Assembly: GCA_964543475.1 (NCBI GenBank)
Contig: CAZIYJ010000001.1
Coordinates: 310,001-374,000 of the forward strand
Length of the DNA stretch: 64,000 nucleotides
Reading direction: 5' to 3'
From: JAYSYM01 sp964543475
Lineage (GTDB): Bacteria > Bdellovibrionota > Bdellovibrionia > Bdellovibrionales > JAMPXM01
Translations under genes and position numbers: made by a program
Shown: positions 17,126 to 26,060 of the stretch, in pieces
How positions within the stretch are numbered: the first letter of the stretch is position 1
Layout of the letters: the number at the start of each line of letters is the position of its first letter
The notes under the pieces: model-generated
Told to the model about the DNA's origin: nothing
Databases searched by the model: none
The model's input: the letters and a program-made list of their open reading frames with translations, nothing else

Positions 17126-18124
17126 CTAGTGGATTGTTGGCTTATCGCTGTCTAAATACTTCGAGTTGAACGGGATAAACTTTGCAGTTGGGAGAGACTC
17201 TGGCTGAGTGTTAACGACTAATTCGCAACGCAAAAGTATCTGTTCGAGCGTTTCGTTAATCGTGTCTAAAGACTCGCCTTTGCCCCAATGAATCTGTGAA
17301 GTAAGGAACTGATTGAAGAGCTTCTCTGACATCTTTCCATCTTTAAGTAACTCTTGCGGATCAACAGAAATCGAAGCCATCACATGCGGAGCATCTTCAG
17401 ATGGAGAAGCAATTAATCCCGACAATACATCCGCCAATTTTTCTTGAGCGGCTAGGTCTAACTTTGAAAGGTCATTAATGAAAACTGTTGCTGCTCCAAG
17501 CTCGCGAAGCTTTTGAAGATCAGTGAAGGAGTCAGCAGAAATATCAGAAGAGCGCAAAAAAGCCCAGCGACCCGTGAGAGAGTGAATATCAAAAGCAACT
17601 CGGTCAACTGTTCCGCCGCTAACTACTTGAATCAATAATGGTCGGTGCATAACTTTTCTCTGTTCCTCTGGTGTTTGTAATAGGGTCAATGCTTGCATGT
17701 ATAAATCTTGTTTCTGGGTCTGTTCTTGGCGATTAATCGAGATGACGTTCTTTGGAGTTTCTAGCAACTCAAGTTGCGAATGCATGCGCGAAAGCAATTG
17801 AAGTCGATCCGACTGCTCAAGCGAATTTGAAAACACAAGAGTGAGAAGTTCTGCTAATTCGAAAGCCTTTATTGAAGTGACGTCTGTCCACTCACTAGCA
17901 ACTACTAACCCCGCGAGGCGGCCATAGATTGCGATTGGAAATCCGAACGAGCGATCCTTCTTCGAAATAATATAAGACGGCAAAGAAATCGTTTCTTTGA
18001 TCGCTGTTTCAATTTCCGATAAATCCCACTCCTCAGCTTTGAGTTCATCGCGAAAGCGAAACTCAAGTCGGCAACCAATCAAGCCGTTGAAGATGCGATC
18101 TAATTGTCTAATAAGCTCTTGCAC
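17126..18124 (-). CDS. Degenerate sigma-54-activator-like protein (no ATPase motifs)
   Basis: A 332-residue protein with an N-terminal GAF/PAS-like region (about 30-125, FGFPIAIYGRLAGLVVASEW). A C-terminal region follows that can be laid over the AAA+ domain of enhancer-binding proteins: RPLLIQVVSGGTVDRVAFDI where Walker A would be, and ATVFINDLSKLDLAAQEKLA where Walker B and the following helix would be. Walker A lacks GxxGxGK, the Walker B Asp-Glu is Asn-Asp, the GAFTGA loop is missing, and no Fis-type DNA-binding domain follows. It would not hydrolyse ATP. It lies next to a complete activator (18448-20004), so it may be an antagonist or partner of it. Confidence 0.6.
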   Translation of the reverse strand: MQELIRQLDRIFNGLIGCRLEFRFRDELKAEEWDLSEIETAIKETISLPSYIISKKDRSFGFPIAIYGRLAGLVVASEWTDVTSIKAFELAELLTLVFSNSLEQSDRLQLLSRMHSQLELLETPKNVISINRQEQTQKQDLYMQALTLLQTPEEQRKVMHRPLLIQVVSGGTVDRVAFDIHSLTGRWAFLRSSDISADSFTDLQKLRELGAATVFINDLSKLDLAAQEKLADVLSGLIASPSEDAPHVMASISVDPQELLKDGKMSEKLFNQFLTSQIHWGKGESLDTINETLEQILLRCELVVNTQPESLPTAKFIPFNSKYLDSDKPTIH

Positions 18125-18447
18125 AAATACCTTTTCAGTCCGAACGCATGTCCGGACACGAGGGGTATATCCAAGAGCTGTGCCTACGGCCTGACCGAAT
18201 TCAAATAATCAGATAAACACCATGATTTCAGTAACTTAGGGTGATTTTTTGAGAAGCGGGAGGGTGCCCTTCGGGCCGATCGAATTCGTTCGTTTCGGCA
18301 ACGATCGAGAATTAATTCCATGATTTTAGCCATACGGCCTTAAATGCAAAAAAGGGAGCCTAAGCTCCCTTTTTAAACCGTTACAGCAAACTGATCACGG
18401 CTTCAGATTAACTGACTGACGGAGTGACCGTCTGCCAGTTTCAACTA
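18125..18447. other. Intergenic region between the degenerate and complete activator genes
   Basis: This stretch holds the terminator at 18348-18375. It also contains a small GCCC/GGGC hairpin near 18269-18279 and repeated CGATCG sequences at about 18278-18307. No open frame with coding character was seen. The promoter of the 17126-18124 gene must lie near 18130-18250, but I cannot pick one by eye. Confidence 0.5.
18348..18375 (-). terminator. Bidirectional-looking intrinsic terminator
   Basis: AAAGGGAGC (18351-18359) and GCTCCCTTT (18364-18372) form a 9-bp stem with a CTAA loop. Runs of A precede it and T follow it, so the minus-strand transcript of the activator gene, which ends at 18448, would terminate here with about six U residues. 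Confidence 0.85.
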
Positions 18448-20004
18448 TTACGGCTTCAAAAGACGTCTCTTATCGAGCCCGTACTTCTCAACTTTCATAA
18501 TAAGACCCGCGCGGCTGATACCAAGTTCTTTTGCAAGTTTTGACTTGTTCCAACCAGTACGGCGAAGACCTTCCTTGATTAACTCTCTTTCAAGTTCCTC
18601 AAGAGCATCTTTCAACTTACCGTGTACGCGTGCGCCCTGAACTTTACCTTTTTCAGAGATCTCAAGGATCTTTGGAGAAAGCATATCAGCTGTAAGTTTT
18701 GTCTCTACACCTGAAAGTACGCACAAACGTTCCATCTCGTTTTGAAGTTCTCGAACGTTACCCGGGAACGGATAATCGTAAAGCTTCTCAAGAGCACGCT
18801 TAGTGAGGATCTTCTTTGGTCCGCCTTTTTCAGCTGACTTCGCAAGGAAGAATTCTGCAAGCAATGGAATATCTTCTTTACGTTCACGAAGTGGTGGAAC
18901 GCGAAGATTGATAACGTTTAGGCGATAGTACAAATCTTCTCGGAATGTTCCAGCTTCAACCATTTCTTTTAAGTTACGGTTTGTCGCTGCGATAATTCTT
19001 ACGTCAACTCGTCTTGTTTCAGTCGCACCCACCGGAGTGAATGTACCTTCCTGAAGAACGCGAAGAAGCTTAACTTGCATTTGCGGTGACGTATCACCGA
19101 TCTCATCTAGGAAGAATGTTCCTTTGTCAGCTACTTCGAAAAGACCTTTTTTATCTTTCTGAGCACCTGTGAACGATCCTTTTACGTGACCGAAGAGTTC
19201 TGATTCTAAGAGGTTATCGTTGAACGCAGAACAGTTCTGAATGACGAAAGGTTTATCTTTACGAACTGAAGAGTAGTGAATCGCTTTTGCGATCAATTCT
19301 TTACCAGTACCGTTTTCACCTTGAACCATGACAGTTGAATCTGCACCTTTGATTTTATCAAGGAGTGAATACAGAGACTGCATCGGCTTCGATTTACCAA
19401 TCATGTTCTCGTACTTATAACGTGAACCAAGTTCTTTATTTAATTCTTTGATGCGGTTTTCACGAGTTGTGATTTCAACATGAAGAGTAACAACTTCTTG
19501 AGCTACTAATTCAACGAGCTCAGTGAAGTGCGAGCGATCAGCATCATCTAAGAATTTGAACTTGTTAACTGCGCTCTCAACGATGTCGTGAGAAGCACCG
19601 AACGCTGCAAGGCGCTCACGAACTTCAGTTAAGCGTTGTGCATTGGCTGCATCTTTAAAGAAGCCCATCGCAACAACTGTTCCCATAAGATCGTTTTCGA
19701 TCATGATCGGGAATACGGCGATATCGAATCCTGCCATGTCCCAACGACGAACCGAGTATCGATTGTCAGTTAAACGAAGATCATCAATTGTCTTCACAAC
19801 AACATCAGCGAAGTTTTCACAAGCGGCATCTTTTGCAAGATAGGCTTGTACTGCCGGGTGGTGAAGATGTGTGCGTGTGCGATCGAAACCACGAAGGTGG
19901 CCGCGCTCATCAGTGAAAACAACGTCGATGTTCCACCAAGTATTTAAAATCTGCTTTAGCTTCTTGATGACGTGTATATGTTCAAACTCATCCCAATTGA
20001 TCAT
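18448..20004 (-). CDS. Sigma-54-dependent transcriptional activator
   Basis: A 518-residue enhancer-binding protein. Residues 1-170 form a sensory region with a conserved Cys (AACENFADVVVK), similar in style to PocR/GAF sensors rather than a receiver domain. The AAA+ domain follows with Walker A GENGTGKE, the sigma-54 contact loop in the variant form GSFTGA, Walker B TFFLDEIGD, the sensor regions IIAATNRNL and REDLYYRLNV, and PGNVRELQN. The last 45 residues are a Fis-type helix-turn-helix (NKSKLAKELGISRAGLIMKV). A palindrome (20158-20172) upstream matches sites before other genes and is a candidate binding site for this protein, implying autoregulation. Confidence 0.92.
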   Translation of the reverse strand: MINWDEFEHIHVIKKLKQILNTWWNIDVVFTDERGHLRGFDRTRTHLHHPAVQAYLAKDAACENFADVVVKTIDDLRLTDNRYSVRRWDMAGFDIAVFPIMIENDLMGTVVAMGFFKDAANAQRLTEVRERLAAFGASHDIVESAVNKFKFLDDADRSHFTELVELVAQEVVTLHVEITTRENRIKELNKELGSRYKYENMIGKSKPMQSLYSLLDKIKGADSTVMVQGENGTGKELIAKAIHYSSVRKDKPFVIQNCSAFNDNLLESELFGHVKGSFTGAQKDKKGLFEVADKGTFFLDEIGDTSPQMQVKLLRVLQEGTFTPVGATETRRVDVRIIAATNRNLKEMVEAGTFREDLYYRLNVINLRVPPLRERKEDIPLLAEFFLAKSAEKGGPKKILTKRALEKLYDYPFPGNVRELQNEMERLCVLSGVETKLTADMLSPKILEISEKGKVQGARVHGKLKDALEELERELIKEGLRRTGWNKSKLAKELGISRAGLIMKVEKYGLDKRRLLKP

Positions 20005-20157
20005 TCGATCTACCCCTTTAATTAAACCCGTAATCCTGGCCCGTCAGAATTTTTGACAGACACTGACCACATACTTATCGTCGATAAACTGGACGACTAA
20101 AGGGTAATGACTAAATTTTTGTCTAGTTTGTCTCGAAGCTACGGTAATGCTTAACGA

Positions 20158-20172
20158 ATCTCATAGTGAGAC
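20158..20172. promoter_or_regulatory. ATCTCA-N3-TGAGAC inverted repeat, candidate operator
   Basis: The core TCTCA-TAG-TGAGA matches the sites at 12790-12808 and 30550-30564. It lies about 155 bp upstream of the sigma-54 activator start, a distance typical for an enhancer-type site. Confidence 0.5.
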
Positions 20173-20229
20173 AATCGATCAGGTTCAACTTGGGCTATGC
20201 GATGCCGGGAGTCCGAAAACTACGATACA

Positions 20230-20251
20230 CTTTCGATGAATTCATCGAAAG
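20230..20251. other. Perfect 22-bp palindrome
   Basis: CTTTCGATGAA followed directly by TTCATCGAAAG is a perfect dyad with no spacer, 2 bp past the stop codon of the minus-strand gene at 20254. As RNA it would fold to a hairpin with a tight loop and could terminate that transcript, although the downstream T tract is weak. It could also be a protein-binding site. Confidence 0.5.
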
Positions 20252-20253
20252 CT

Positions 20254-21243
20254 CTAGAGGTCGCTGATTCGACCTGGAGTAGTGCGAAGCACAGTGCCGG
20301 CTGGTGATGCCGTGCGAACTAGTTCAAAGATCATTTGCGCCGACTCTTCACTATTCTTCTTTGAGTGGTAACCAGAGATATCAACAGAGCCATCAACATT
20401 GAATCTCAATGAGCCAGCGTGACCTTTGATGAGATCGACGTCGAGGTCGTCTCGAAGTTGGCCGTGAGTGTTCGCAGTCCCGCCGCTCGTATTTTTATAG
20501 CCGTCGCCAAGAACAAGTCTTCCGTGCGCGATGATCACAAGATAGCTTTTGCCGAGCATTAGATTCTTGGTATCAATGGGGAGCGTGCGTCCTTTGCGGA
20601 GCAACACAACTGTTTTTGACTGAGCAAATGACTCTACCAGGGTGTGAAACTTCGTAACTTGTTCTTTAGTGGGAGGATGATAAATATAATATTGTTCAGT
20701 TCGCTCGATCTCTTTTAGCGTTCTTGCAAGTTCTGCCTCAACGTAAACTCGTTCGGCTTCTGAGTCTGCAATGCGCGGAGTATCGAGAGCAATTTCAGTA
20801 GCGCGCCCCGGACTCATCTGAACGATCACTCGAATATTTCGATCGTGATTGCTAATTAAAAGTCTGTCGTTTTGTGCGTCGTCGAGCGCTCTTTTAAAAA
20901 TCGATTTTGCGAGGAGTGATCGCTTCAATGCCGCAGCTCTTTGATTTTCTACGGCGTTTCTTAACCAATATTTTTTGAACGAAAATCGCGAAGTATTATT
21001 GAGCTCTAGATCGAGATCATGGGCGTCCCGGAACAATGTTCTAAGTTCTGTAAGCTCAAACCGGTCAGCTCTACGAATACGGTAGTCTGTATCTCGTACG
21101 CCATTGAAATAGACCGTCTTATCTAAAGCATCTTTTTGAGCTTTGCCGAAAATGGCACTGCACATGTCAGCAGAGTGGACGTGTTGAGACGCCAAAACGC
21201 ATATAATTGATAATAGGGTCGCTCTGAACCAGCTCTTTTGCAT
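20254..21243 (-). CDS. Secreted hypothetical protein
   Basis: About 329 residues with a signal peptide (MQKSWFRATLLSIICVLA then SQHVHSA) and no recognised domain. The middle is helical and charged (residues 40-200). The C-terminal third contains a beta-rich section (SYLVIIAHGRLVLGDGYKNT and RFNVDGSVDISGYHSK). An in-frame TTG 18 bp upstream is possible. It lies 40 bp after the ABC exporter gene on the same strand and may be its last operon member. Function is unknown. Confidence 0.65.
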   Translation of the reverse strand: MQKSWFRATLLSIICVLASQHVHSADMCSAIFGKAQKDALDKTVYFNGVRDTDYRIRRADRFELTELRTLFRDAHDLDLELNNTSRFSFKKYWLRNAVENQRAAALKRSLLAKSIFKRALDDAQNDRLLISNHDRNIRVIVQMSPGRATEIALDTPRIADSEAERVYVEAELARTLKEIERTEQYYIYHPPTKEQVTKFHTLVESFAQSKTVVLLRKGRTLPIDTKNLMLGKSYLVIIAHGRLVLGDGYKNTSGGTANTHGQLRDDLDVDLIKGHAGSLRFNVDGSVDISGYHSKKNSEESAQMIFELVRTASPAGTVLRTTPGRISDL

Positions 21244-21300
21244 TGGTCTGTAAGAGTGCAAAACGAAGACTTAGATTAATAACGTTTAAATCAGCGCGAG

Positions 21301-23034
21301 CTAGCCGCCAACGCCTGTTTGGAGAGAGAAAAATGCGAAATATTCGCCCTTTTTTGAGAGCAGTTCTTGGTGAGATCCTTGCTCAACGATCTCTCCCTTT
21401 TTCATTACTAGAATACGATTAGCACTAAAGATTGTTGAAAGACGATGAGCAATCACGAAAACAGTTCGGCCCTGCATGAGCTGTTGAAGCCCTTTTTGAA
21501 CTTCGAGCTCACTCACAGAATCAAGCGCACTCGTTGCTTCATCAAGAATTAAAACAGGAGCATCTTTATAGATTGCGCGAGCAATACTTACCCGCTGCTT
21601 TTCGCCGCCAGAGAGTAATCCTCCGCGCTCACCTACGTCACTCTCGTAGCCTTGAGAGGTTTTTTCGATGAACGGAGAAGCGTTCGCCATTCTCGCAGCT
21701 TCATTCGGTGCTACCGACTTCGCAAGATCGCCCGCTTGAATATTATTGCCTATCGAGTCCCTAAATAAGAATACGTCTTGAGTGACGAGAGCGATATTCT
21801 TTCTGAGGTCTTTTAGGTCAAAATCAGAAAGTGAAATTCCATCAATTAAAATGCGGCCGCCGGTTGGATCAAAAAATCTCTCAAGCAAATTTACGAAAGT
21901 CGATTTACCTGAGCCGCTCTCTCCGACAAGAGCAATGATCTCGCCTCGTTTGATCTCGAGGTTTACATTCTTAAGTACGCGCTCGCCACCATAAGAGAAC
22001 GAAACGTCTTCAAACTTAATCGTCGACCAGTTTTTAGGGAATGGCTTTGGCGAAGCGATCTGCGGTACGCGCGATGTGCTTTCGATTAGATCAAAGAGTC
22101 TCTCCGTCACAACGATCGTCTGTTGAAGTTTCACAAGAGCATTTTGAATTTTCTTGATCGGTGGCTGCAAAATACCTGCGGCCATGATGAATGCGGTAAA
22201 TTCTCCGGCAGAAGATCGACCTGCGAAAATTTCTTGAAACGCAAAGTACGAAAGACCCATGAATGCGAGCGCGCCAACAAGTTCATTGACCGGGCTGACA
22301 GCTTCTTCGCGAGAAATGATTTTGCGACGAGTGTCGAGATAGCGAGTCTGGTTTTGGTCGAAACGGTTAAGTTGCTTTTCTTCGAGGTTAAATGACTGAA
22401 TCACTCGAACGCCATCGAGGCTTTCTTTTAAGGTGCCGGTCAAATCTTCCATCGCTTCGCGATTGAGATATCCGTATTTGCGCAGGCTTCGACGAACCTG
22501 CTTCATCACGATTCCAAAAAGGGGAGCCATGATAAAAGTGAAGAGCGTGAGCTTCCAGTTCAAAGAGAACATTGTAGCAATGATGAAAAGTGCAGTGACG
22601 GGCTCGCGAATTAGATCAACAAAATAGAACAGACCTTCTTGCAACACAGACGTGTCGTTAAGCACGCGTGACAATAACCCGCCTGAGCCTGAACCGAACT
22701 TATTGTGAAACGACAAATTCAAATGCATGAACTGATCAAGCATCCGCTTTCGTATGCGCCCGACGATAAGCTCAGCGATATATTTTGATTCTCGAGTACT
22801 GATGTAGCGAGCAGGACCAAGAATTAAATAAAGTGCCGGAAACGCAAACGGGATCCATGCACCAAGCTCAGCGTCTTTAGTTTCGAAGGCTTTATACAAA
22901 AGATTTACAAGTTGAATAGAAAGCGGAGTGAAGATGGCCAAGAGCAGGCTGCTAAAAAAGATGATCCAAAGCTGACGCTTGAAGGGCCGGATGTATGGCC
23001 AAAGTCGGGCGAATGTCTGTCTGATTTCAAGCAC
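21301..23034 (-). CDS. ABC exporter, MsbA/lipid-flippase type
   Basis: A 577-residue half-transporter with about six membrane helices in residues 1-300 and an ATPase domain containing Walker A GESGSGKST, the signature LLSGGEKQRVSIARAI and Walker B ILDEATSALD with the switch His (VIAHRLST). The arrangement and the AVSPVNELVGALAF segment resemble MsbA, the lipid A flippase, but multidrug or other lipid export cannot be excluded. The GTG start overlaps the uvrA stop by 8 bp. The pair is thus translationally coupled, and both sit downstream of PBP1A. Confidence 0.85.
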   Translation of the reverse strand: MLEIRQTFARLWPYIRPFKRQLWIIFFSSLLLAIFTPLSIQLVNLLYKAFETKDAELGAWIPFAFPALYLILGPARYISTRESKYIAELIVGRIRKRMLDQFMHLNLSFHNKFGSGSGGLLSRVLNDTSVLQEGLFYFVDLIREPVTALFIIATMFSLNWKLTLFTFIMAPLFGIVMKQVRRSLRKYGYLNREAMEDLTGTLKESLDGVRVIQSFNLEEKQLNRFDQNQTRYLDTRRKIISREEAVSPVNELVGALAFMGLSYFAFQEIFAGRSSAGEFTAFIMAAGILQPPIKKIQNALVKLQQTIVVTERLFDLIESTSRVPQIASPKPFPKNWSTIKFEDVSFSYGGERVLKNVNLEIKRGEIIALVGESGSGKSTFVNLLERFFDPTGGRILIDGISLSDFDLKDLRKNIALVTQDVFLFRDSIGNNIQAGDLAKSVAPNEAARMANASPFIEKTSQGYESDVGERGGLLSGGEKQRVSIARAIYKDAPVLILDEATSALDSVSELEVQKGLQQLMQGRTVFVIAHRLSTIFSANRILVMKKGEIVEQGSHQELLSKKGEYFAFFSLQTGVGG

Positions 23035-26000
23035 GTGCTTCTGGGCCCTTGTTCGATTTCGCTGCTTTATTTTTTACGTCTGTCCCTTTGCAATAAGCGG
23101 CCAAGTATTGGCCTGTCAAGCTGCGTCGGTTCGCCATGATCTCTTCTGGCGTACCTTCGGCTACGATCTTGCCACCACCTGCGCCGGCCTCTGGGCCCAT
23201 GTCGATGATGTAATCGCAAGCGCGAATCACATCGAGGTTATGCTCAATCAAAATCACCGAGCCACCAGCCTCAACGAGTTTATTTAGAACCTTCATAAGC
23301 ATTTCGATTTCGCGGAAGTGAAGGCCCGTCGTTGGCTCATCAAGAATGTATAACGTCGCCTTTTGCTGCGTTTGAATAAACTCACGCGCAATCTTCAATC
23401 GCTGCGATTCTCCGCCGCTAAGAGTGCTAGCACTCTGACCCAAGCGAATGTAATCAAGCCCAACTTCTTTTAAGAACGACAAAGGCTTTCGAATATTTGG
23501 ATAAGCAATGAAGAAGTCCATCGCTTCACTCACAGTCATGTTCATGATCTGGAAGATATTCTTACCTTTATATTTTACTTCGAGAATCTCGGTGCGGAAT
23601 TTCTTTCCGTCGCAGGCGTCGCAAGTTAAATGAACGTCATCCATGAACATCATGTCGATTGTTTCAAAGCCTAAGCCTTTGCAAACAGGACATCGCCCGC
23701 CATCGACGTTCAAACTAAACGTACCGGTTTGATAGCCACGAAGTTTTGATTCTGGAGTACTCGCCAAGATTCCGCGAATGTGATCGTAAATCTTCAAGTA
23801 CGTGACCGGATTACTTCGCGCAGTTTTACCAATAGGCCCTTGATCTAAGAACACGACGTTCTTAACAAGATCAAGACCCACGATTTCTTTAAACGGTTGC
23901 TGTGGAAGATATTCGATTTTCAGATTCTGCGCGATCGCAGGATAAAGCGTCTGACTGATCAGGGTTGATTTTCCTGAGCCGCTCACGCCAGTTACTGAAA
24001 CCAGTCGGTTAAGAGGAATTCTGGCGTGCACATTTTTTAAATTATGACCGCTAGCTCCGACAATTTCGACTCTGTATTTGTAAGTTTCAAGGTCTACTGG
24101 GCGCGGTGTGCGCTCAGGAATCCAATTTCGATTCCGAGAGAGAAAGCGCGCCGTATTCGAATTTTCAAATTTATAAAATTCTTCTGTTTCGCCTGTGTAA
24201 ATGATTGTTCCACCAAGGTGACCCGAGCCCGGACCCATTTCGATAACGTTCGTAGAGTTCTCGATGACGTCATGATCGTGCTCAACCACAACAAGAGTAT
24301 TACCGAGATCTCTTAGACGTTTTAAAATTCCGATGAGTCGATCGTTATCTCGAGGATGCAAGCCAACTGTCGGTTCATCAAGAATATAAAGTGTCTGCGA
24401 TAGGCCCATACCAAGCTGCTTCGCTAAATTCAGCCGCTGATATTCTCCGCCAGAAAGTGTTCGTGTTTGTCGATCAACAGTTAAGTATTCAACTCCCACA
24501 TCACACAAGAACGTCAGACGAGAGCGAAGCTGTCTAAAGATTTCACCTGCGAGCTCATCTTGCATCGGCGAAAGTTTTAGCGAGTTGACGAATTCGCTTA
24601 ACTCACCAAGTGTCATTCCAGAGAGATCACCAATCGTCTTGCCGCCAACTTTTACATATTGGCTTTCGGCTTTAAGGCGAGTGCCATTGCAAGTTGTGCA
24701 CTTGAGACCGCTCTTGTAGCGAGATAAGAACACGCGAACGTGCATCTTATATTTCTTTGTCTCGAGATAATCGAATAGACCCACGACACCAAAGAAATCT
24801 TCGTTACCTTCCCACAAAGCAGCACGCTGATCTTTTGGAAGATCACGCCACGGAGTGTGAGTGTCGATCTTTGCTTTCTTTGCATACGTCATCAAAACTT
24901 TGCGATCGCTCGAAGCCGACGGCATTGTAAACGGATGTAAGGCCCCTTGTGCAAGAGTAAGTGCTGGGTTTGGAACTACTTTGGCCTCATCAAGGGTCAA
25001 AACATTTCCAAAACCATTACAAGTCGGACACGCACCAACCGGATTGTTAAAGCTAAAGAGCTGCGACGTCAGTGCCGGAAATTGAAATCCACAAACCGAA
25101 CAAGAATTCTCTTGAGAGAAATTCATGAGTTTTCCGTCGGTAGTTAAAACAGTGGCGCGGCCGCCGACTAAATCAGAATTAAATTTTAATGCTGAGTGAT
25201 ACGCTTGAGTTAACGAATCGCCCAAGCGACCTTCGTCTTCTCGTGAGAAGCCCATACGATCAATCACCACGTAGAAGTCACCTTCAGGAATGTCTTTTGC
25301 TCCGGCTGAGGTTCGATCAAGATCGACGACTTCACCAGGTAATTTAACATCATCTGGCGAGCGGCAGGGAGGTGCGCCGAGGGACTTTTTCGTGTCATCC
25401 CCAGAGTCAGACTCTTTTTTCTTTTTCGAAACTTTCTTAAGCGCAGTTTTCGCAAGAGCCTTCGCACCTTTTACAGGCTTCGACCCTTCGGGGATATACA
25501 AACGTTGAAAACCTTCTTGAACTAAAAGTGCATGAAGCTTTTTATTGTCAGTCGTAACTCGGCCTACCTTGTAGACTGGCGAAAGAACATAGCCACGCTG
25601 GCCATTAAACTTATCTAAAGTCTTCTGAACGGCATCGCTGACAGATTCCTTTTCGATCGCAAAACCATAAGTCGGACAGAAGCTCTGGCCAACTTTTTCG
25701 AACAGCAATCTTAAGTAATCGATGACTTCAGTTGTGGTTCCAACAGTTGATCGAGATGTTTTGACCGAATTCTTCTGTTCGATCGCAATAGCTGGCGGAA
25801 TATTGGTAATGCCTTCGATATCAGGCTTTGGTGCTTTATTTAAAAACTGTCGAGCATAGTTGTTGAGAGACTCGATGTAGCGACGTTGGCCTTCGGCATA
25901 CAAAGTTTCGAAAGCAAGAGAGCTCTTGCCTGATCCCGAAGGTCCACAAATAACAGTAAAAGAACCGAGTGGAATCTCCACGTCGATGTTCTTTAAGTTA

Positions 26001-26047
26001 TTCTGTTTCACCCCCCATAGGTGAATTGCTCTCTTTTTTTCAATCAC
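23027..26047 (-). CDS. uvrA: UvrABC excinuclease subunit A
   Basis: A 1006-residue UvrA with two ABC modules. Walker A GPSGSGKSS is near residue 35, and a second GVSGSGKST lies past the middle. ABC signatures are TLSGGEYQRLNLAKQL and TLSGGESQRLKIA. Zinc-binding Cys pairs include CSVCGFQFPA with CPTCNGFG, and CPVCKGLG with CDACDGKKF. It recognises DNA damage with UvrB. Residues about 188-256 form an extra Lys/Ser-rich insert with KKVSKKKKESDSGDD not found in standard UvrA, which is about 940 residues. Start is GTG, 13 bp after the PBP1A stop. Confidence 0.95.
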   Translation of the reverse strand: MIEKKRAIHLWGVKQNNLKNIDVEIPLGSFTVICGPSGSGKSSLAFETLYAEGQRRYIESLNNYARQFLNKAPKPDIEGITNIPPAIAIEQKNSVKTSRSTVGTTTEVIDYLRLLFEKVGQSFCPTYGFAIEKESVSDAVQKTLDKFNGQRGYVLSPVYKVGRVTTDNKKLHALLVQEGFQRLYIPEGSKPVKGAKALAKTALKKVSKKKKESDSGDDTKKSLGAPPCRSPDDVKLPGEVVDLDRTSAGAKDIPEGDFYVVIDRMGFSREDEGRLGDSLTQAYHSALKFNSDLVGGRATVLTTDGKLMNFSQENSCSVCGFQFPALTSQLFSFNNPVGACPTCNGFGNVLTLDEAKVVPNPALTLAQGALHPFTMPSASSDRKVLMTYAKKAKIDTHTPWRDLPKDQRAALWEGNEDFFGVVGLFDYLETKKYKMHVRVFLSRYKSGLKCTTCNGTRLKAESQYVKVGGKTIGDLSGMTLGELSEFVNSLKLSPMQDELAGEIFRQLRSRLTFLCDVGVEYLTVDRQTRTLSGGEYQRLNLAKQLGMGLSQTLYILDEPTVGLHPRDNDRLIGILKRLRDLGNTLVVVEHDHDVIENSTNVIEMGPGSGHLGGTIIYTGETEEFYKFENSNTARFLSRNRNWIPERTPRPVDLETYKYRVEIVGASGHNLKNVHARIPLNRLVSVTGVSGSGKSTLISQTLYPAIAQNLKIEYLPQQPFKEIVGLDLVKNVVFLDQGPIGKTARSNPVTYLKIYDHIRGILASTPESKLRGYQTGTFSLNVDGGRCPVCKGLGFETIDMMFMDDVHLTCDACDGKKFRTEILEVKYKGKNIFQIMNMTVSEAMDFFIAYPNIRKPLSFLKEVGLDYIRLGQSASTLSGGESQRLKIAREFIQTQQKATLYILDEPTTGLHFREIEMLMKVLNKLVEAGGSVILIEHNLDVIRACDYIIDMGPEAGAGGGKIVAEGTPEEIMANRRSLTGQYLAAYCKGTDVKNKAAKSNKGPEARA

Positions 26048-26060
26048 TTGTCTACGTTCC

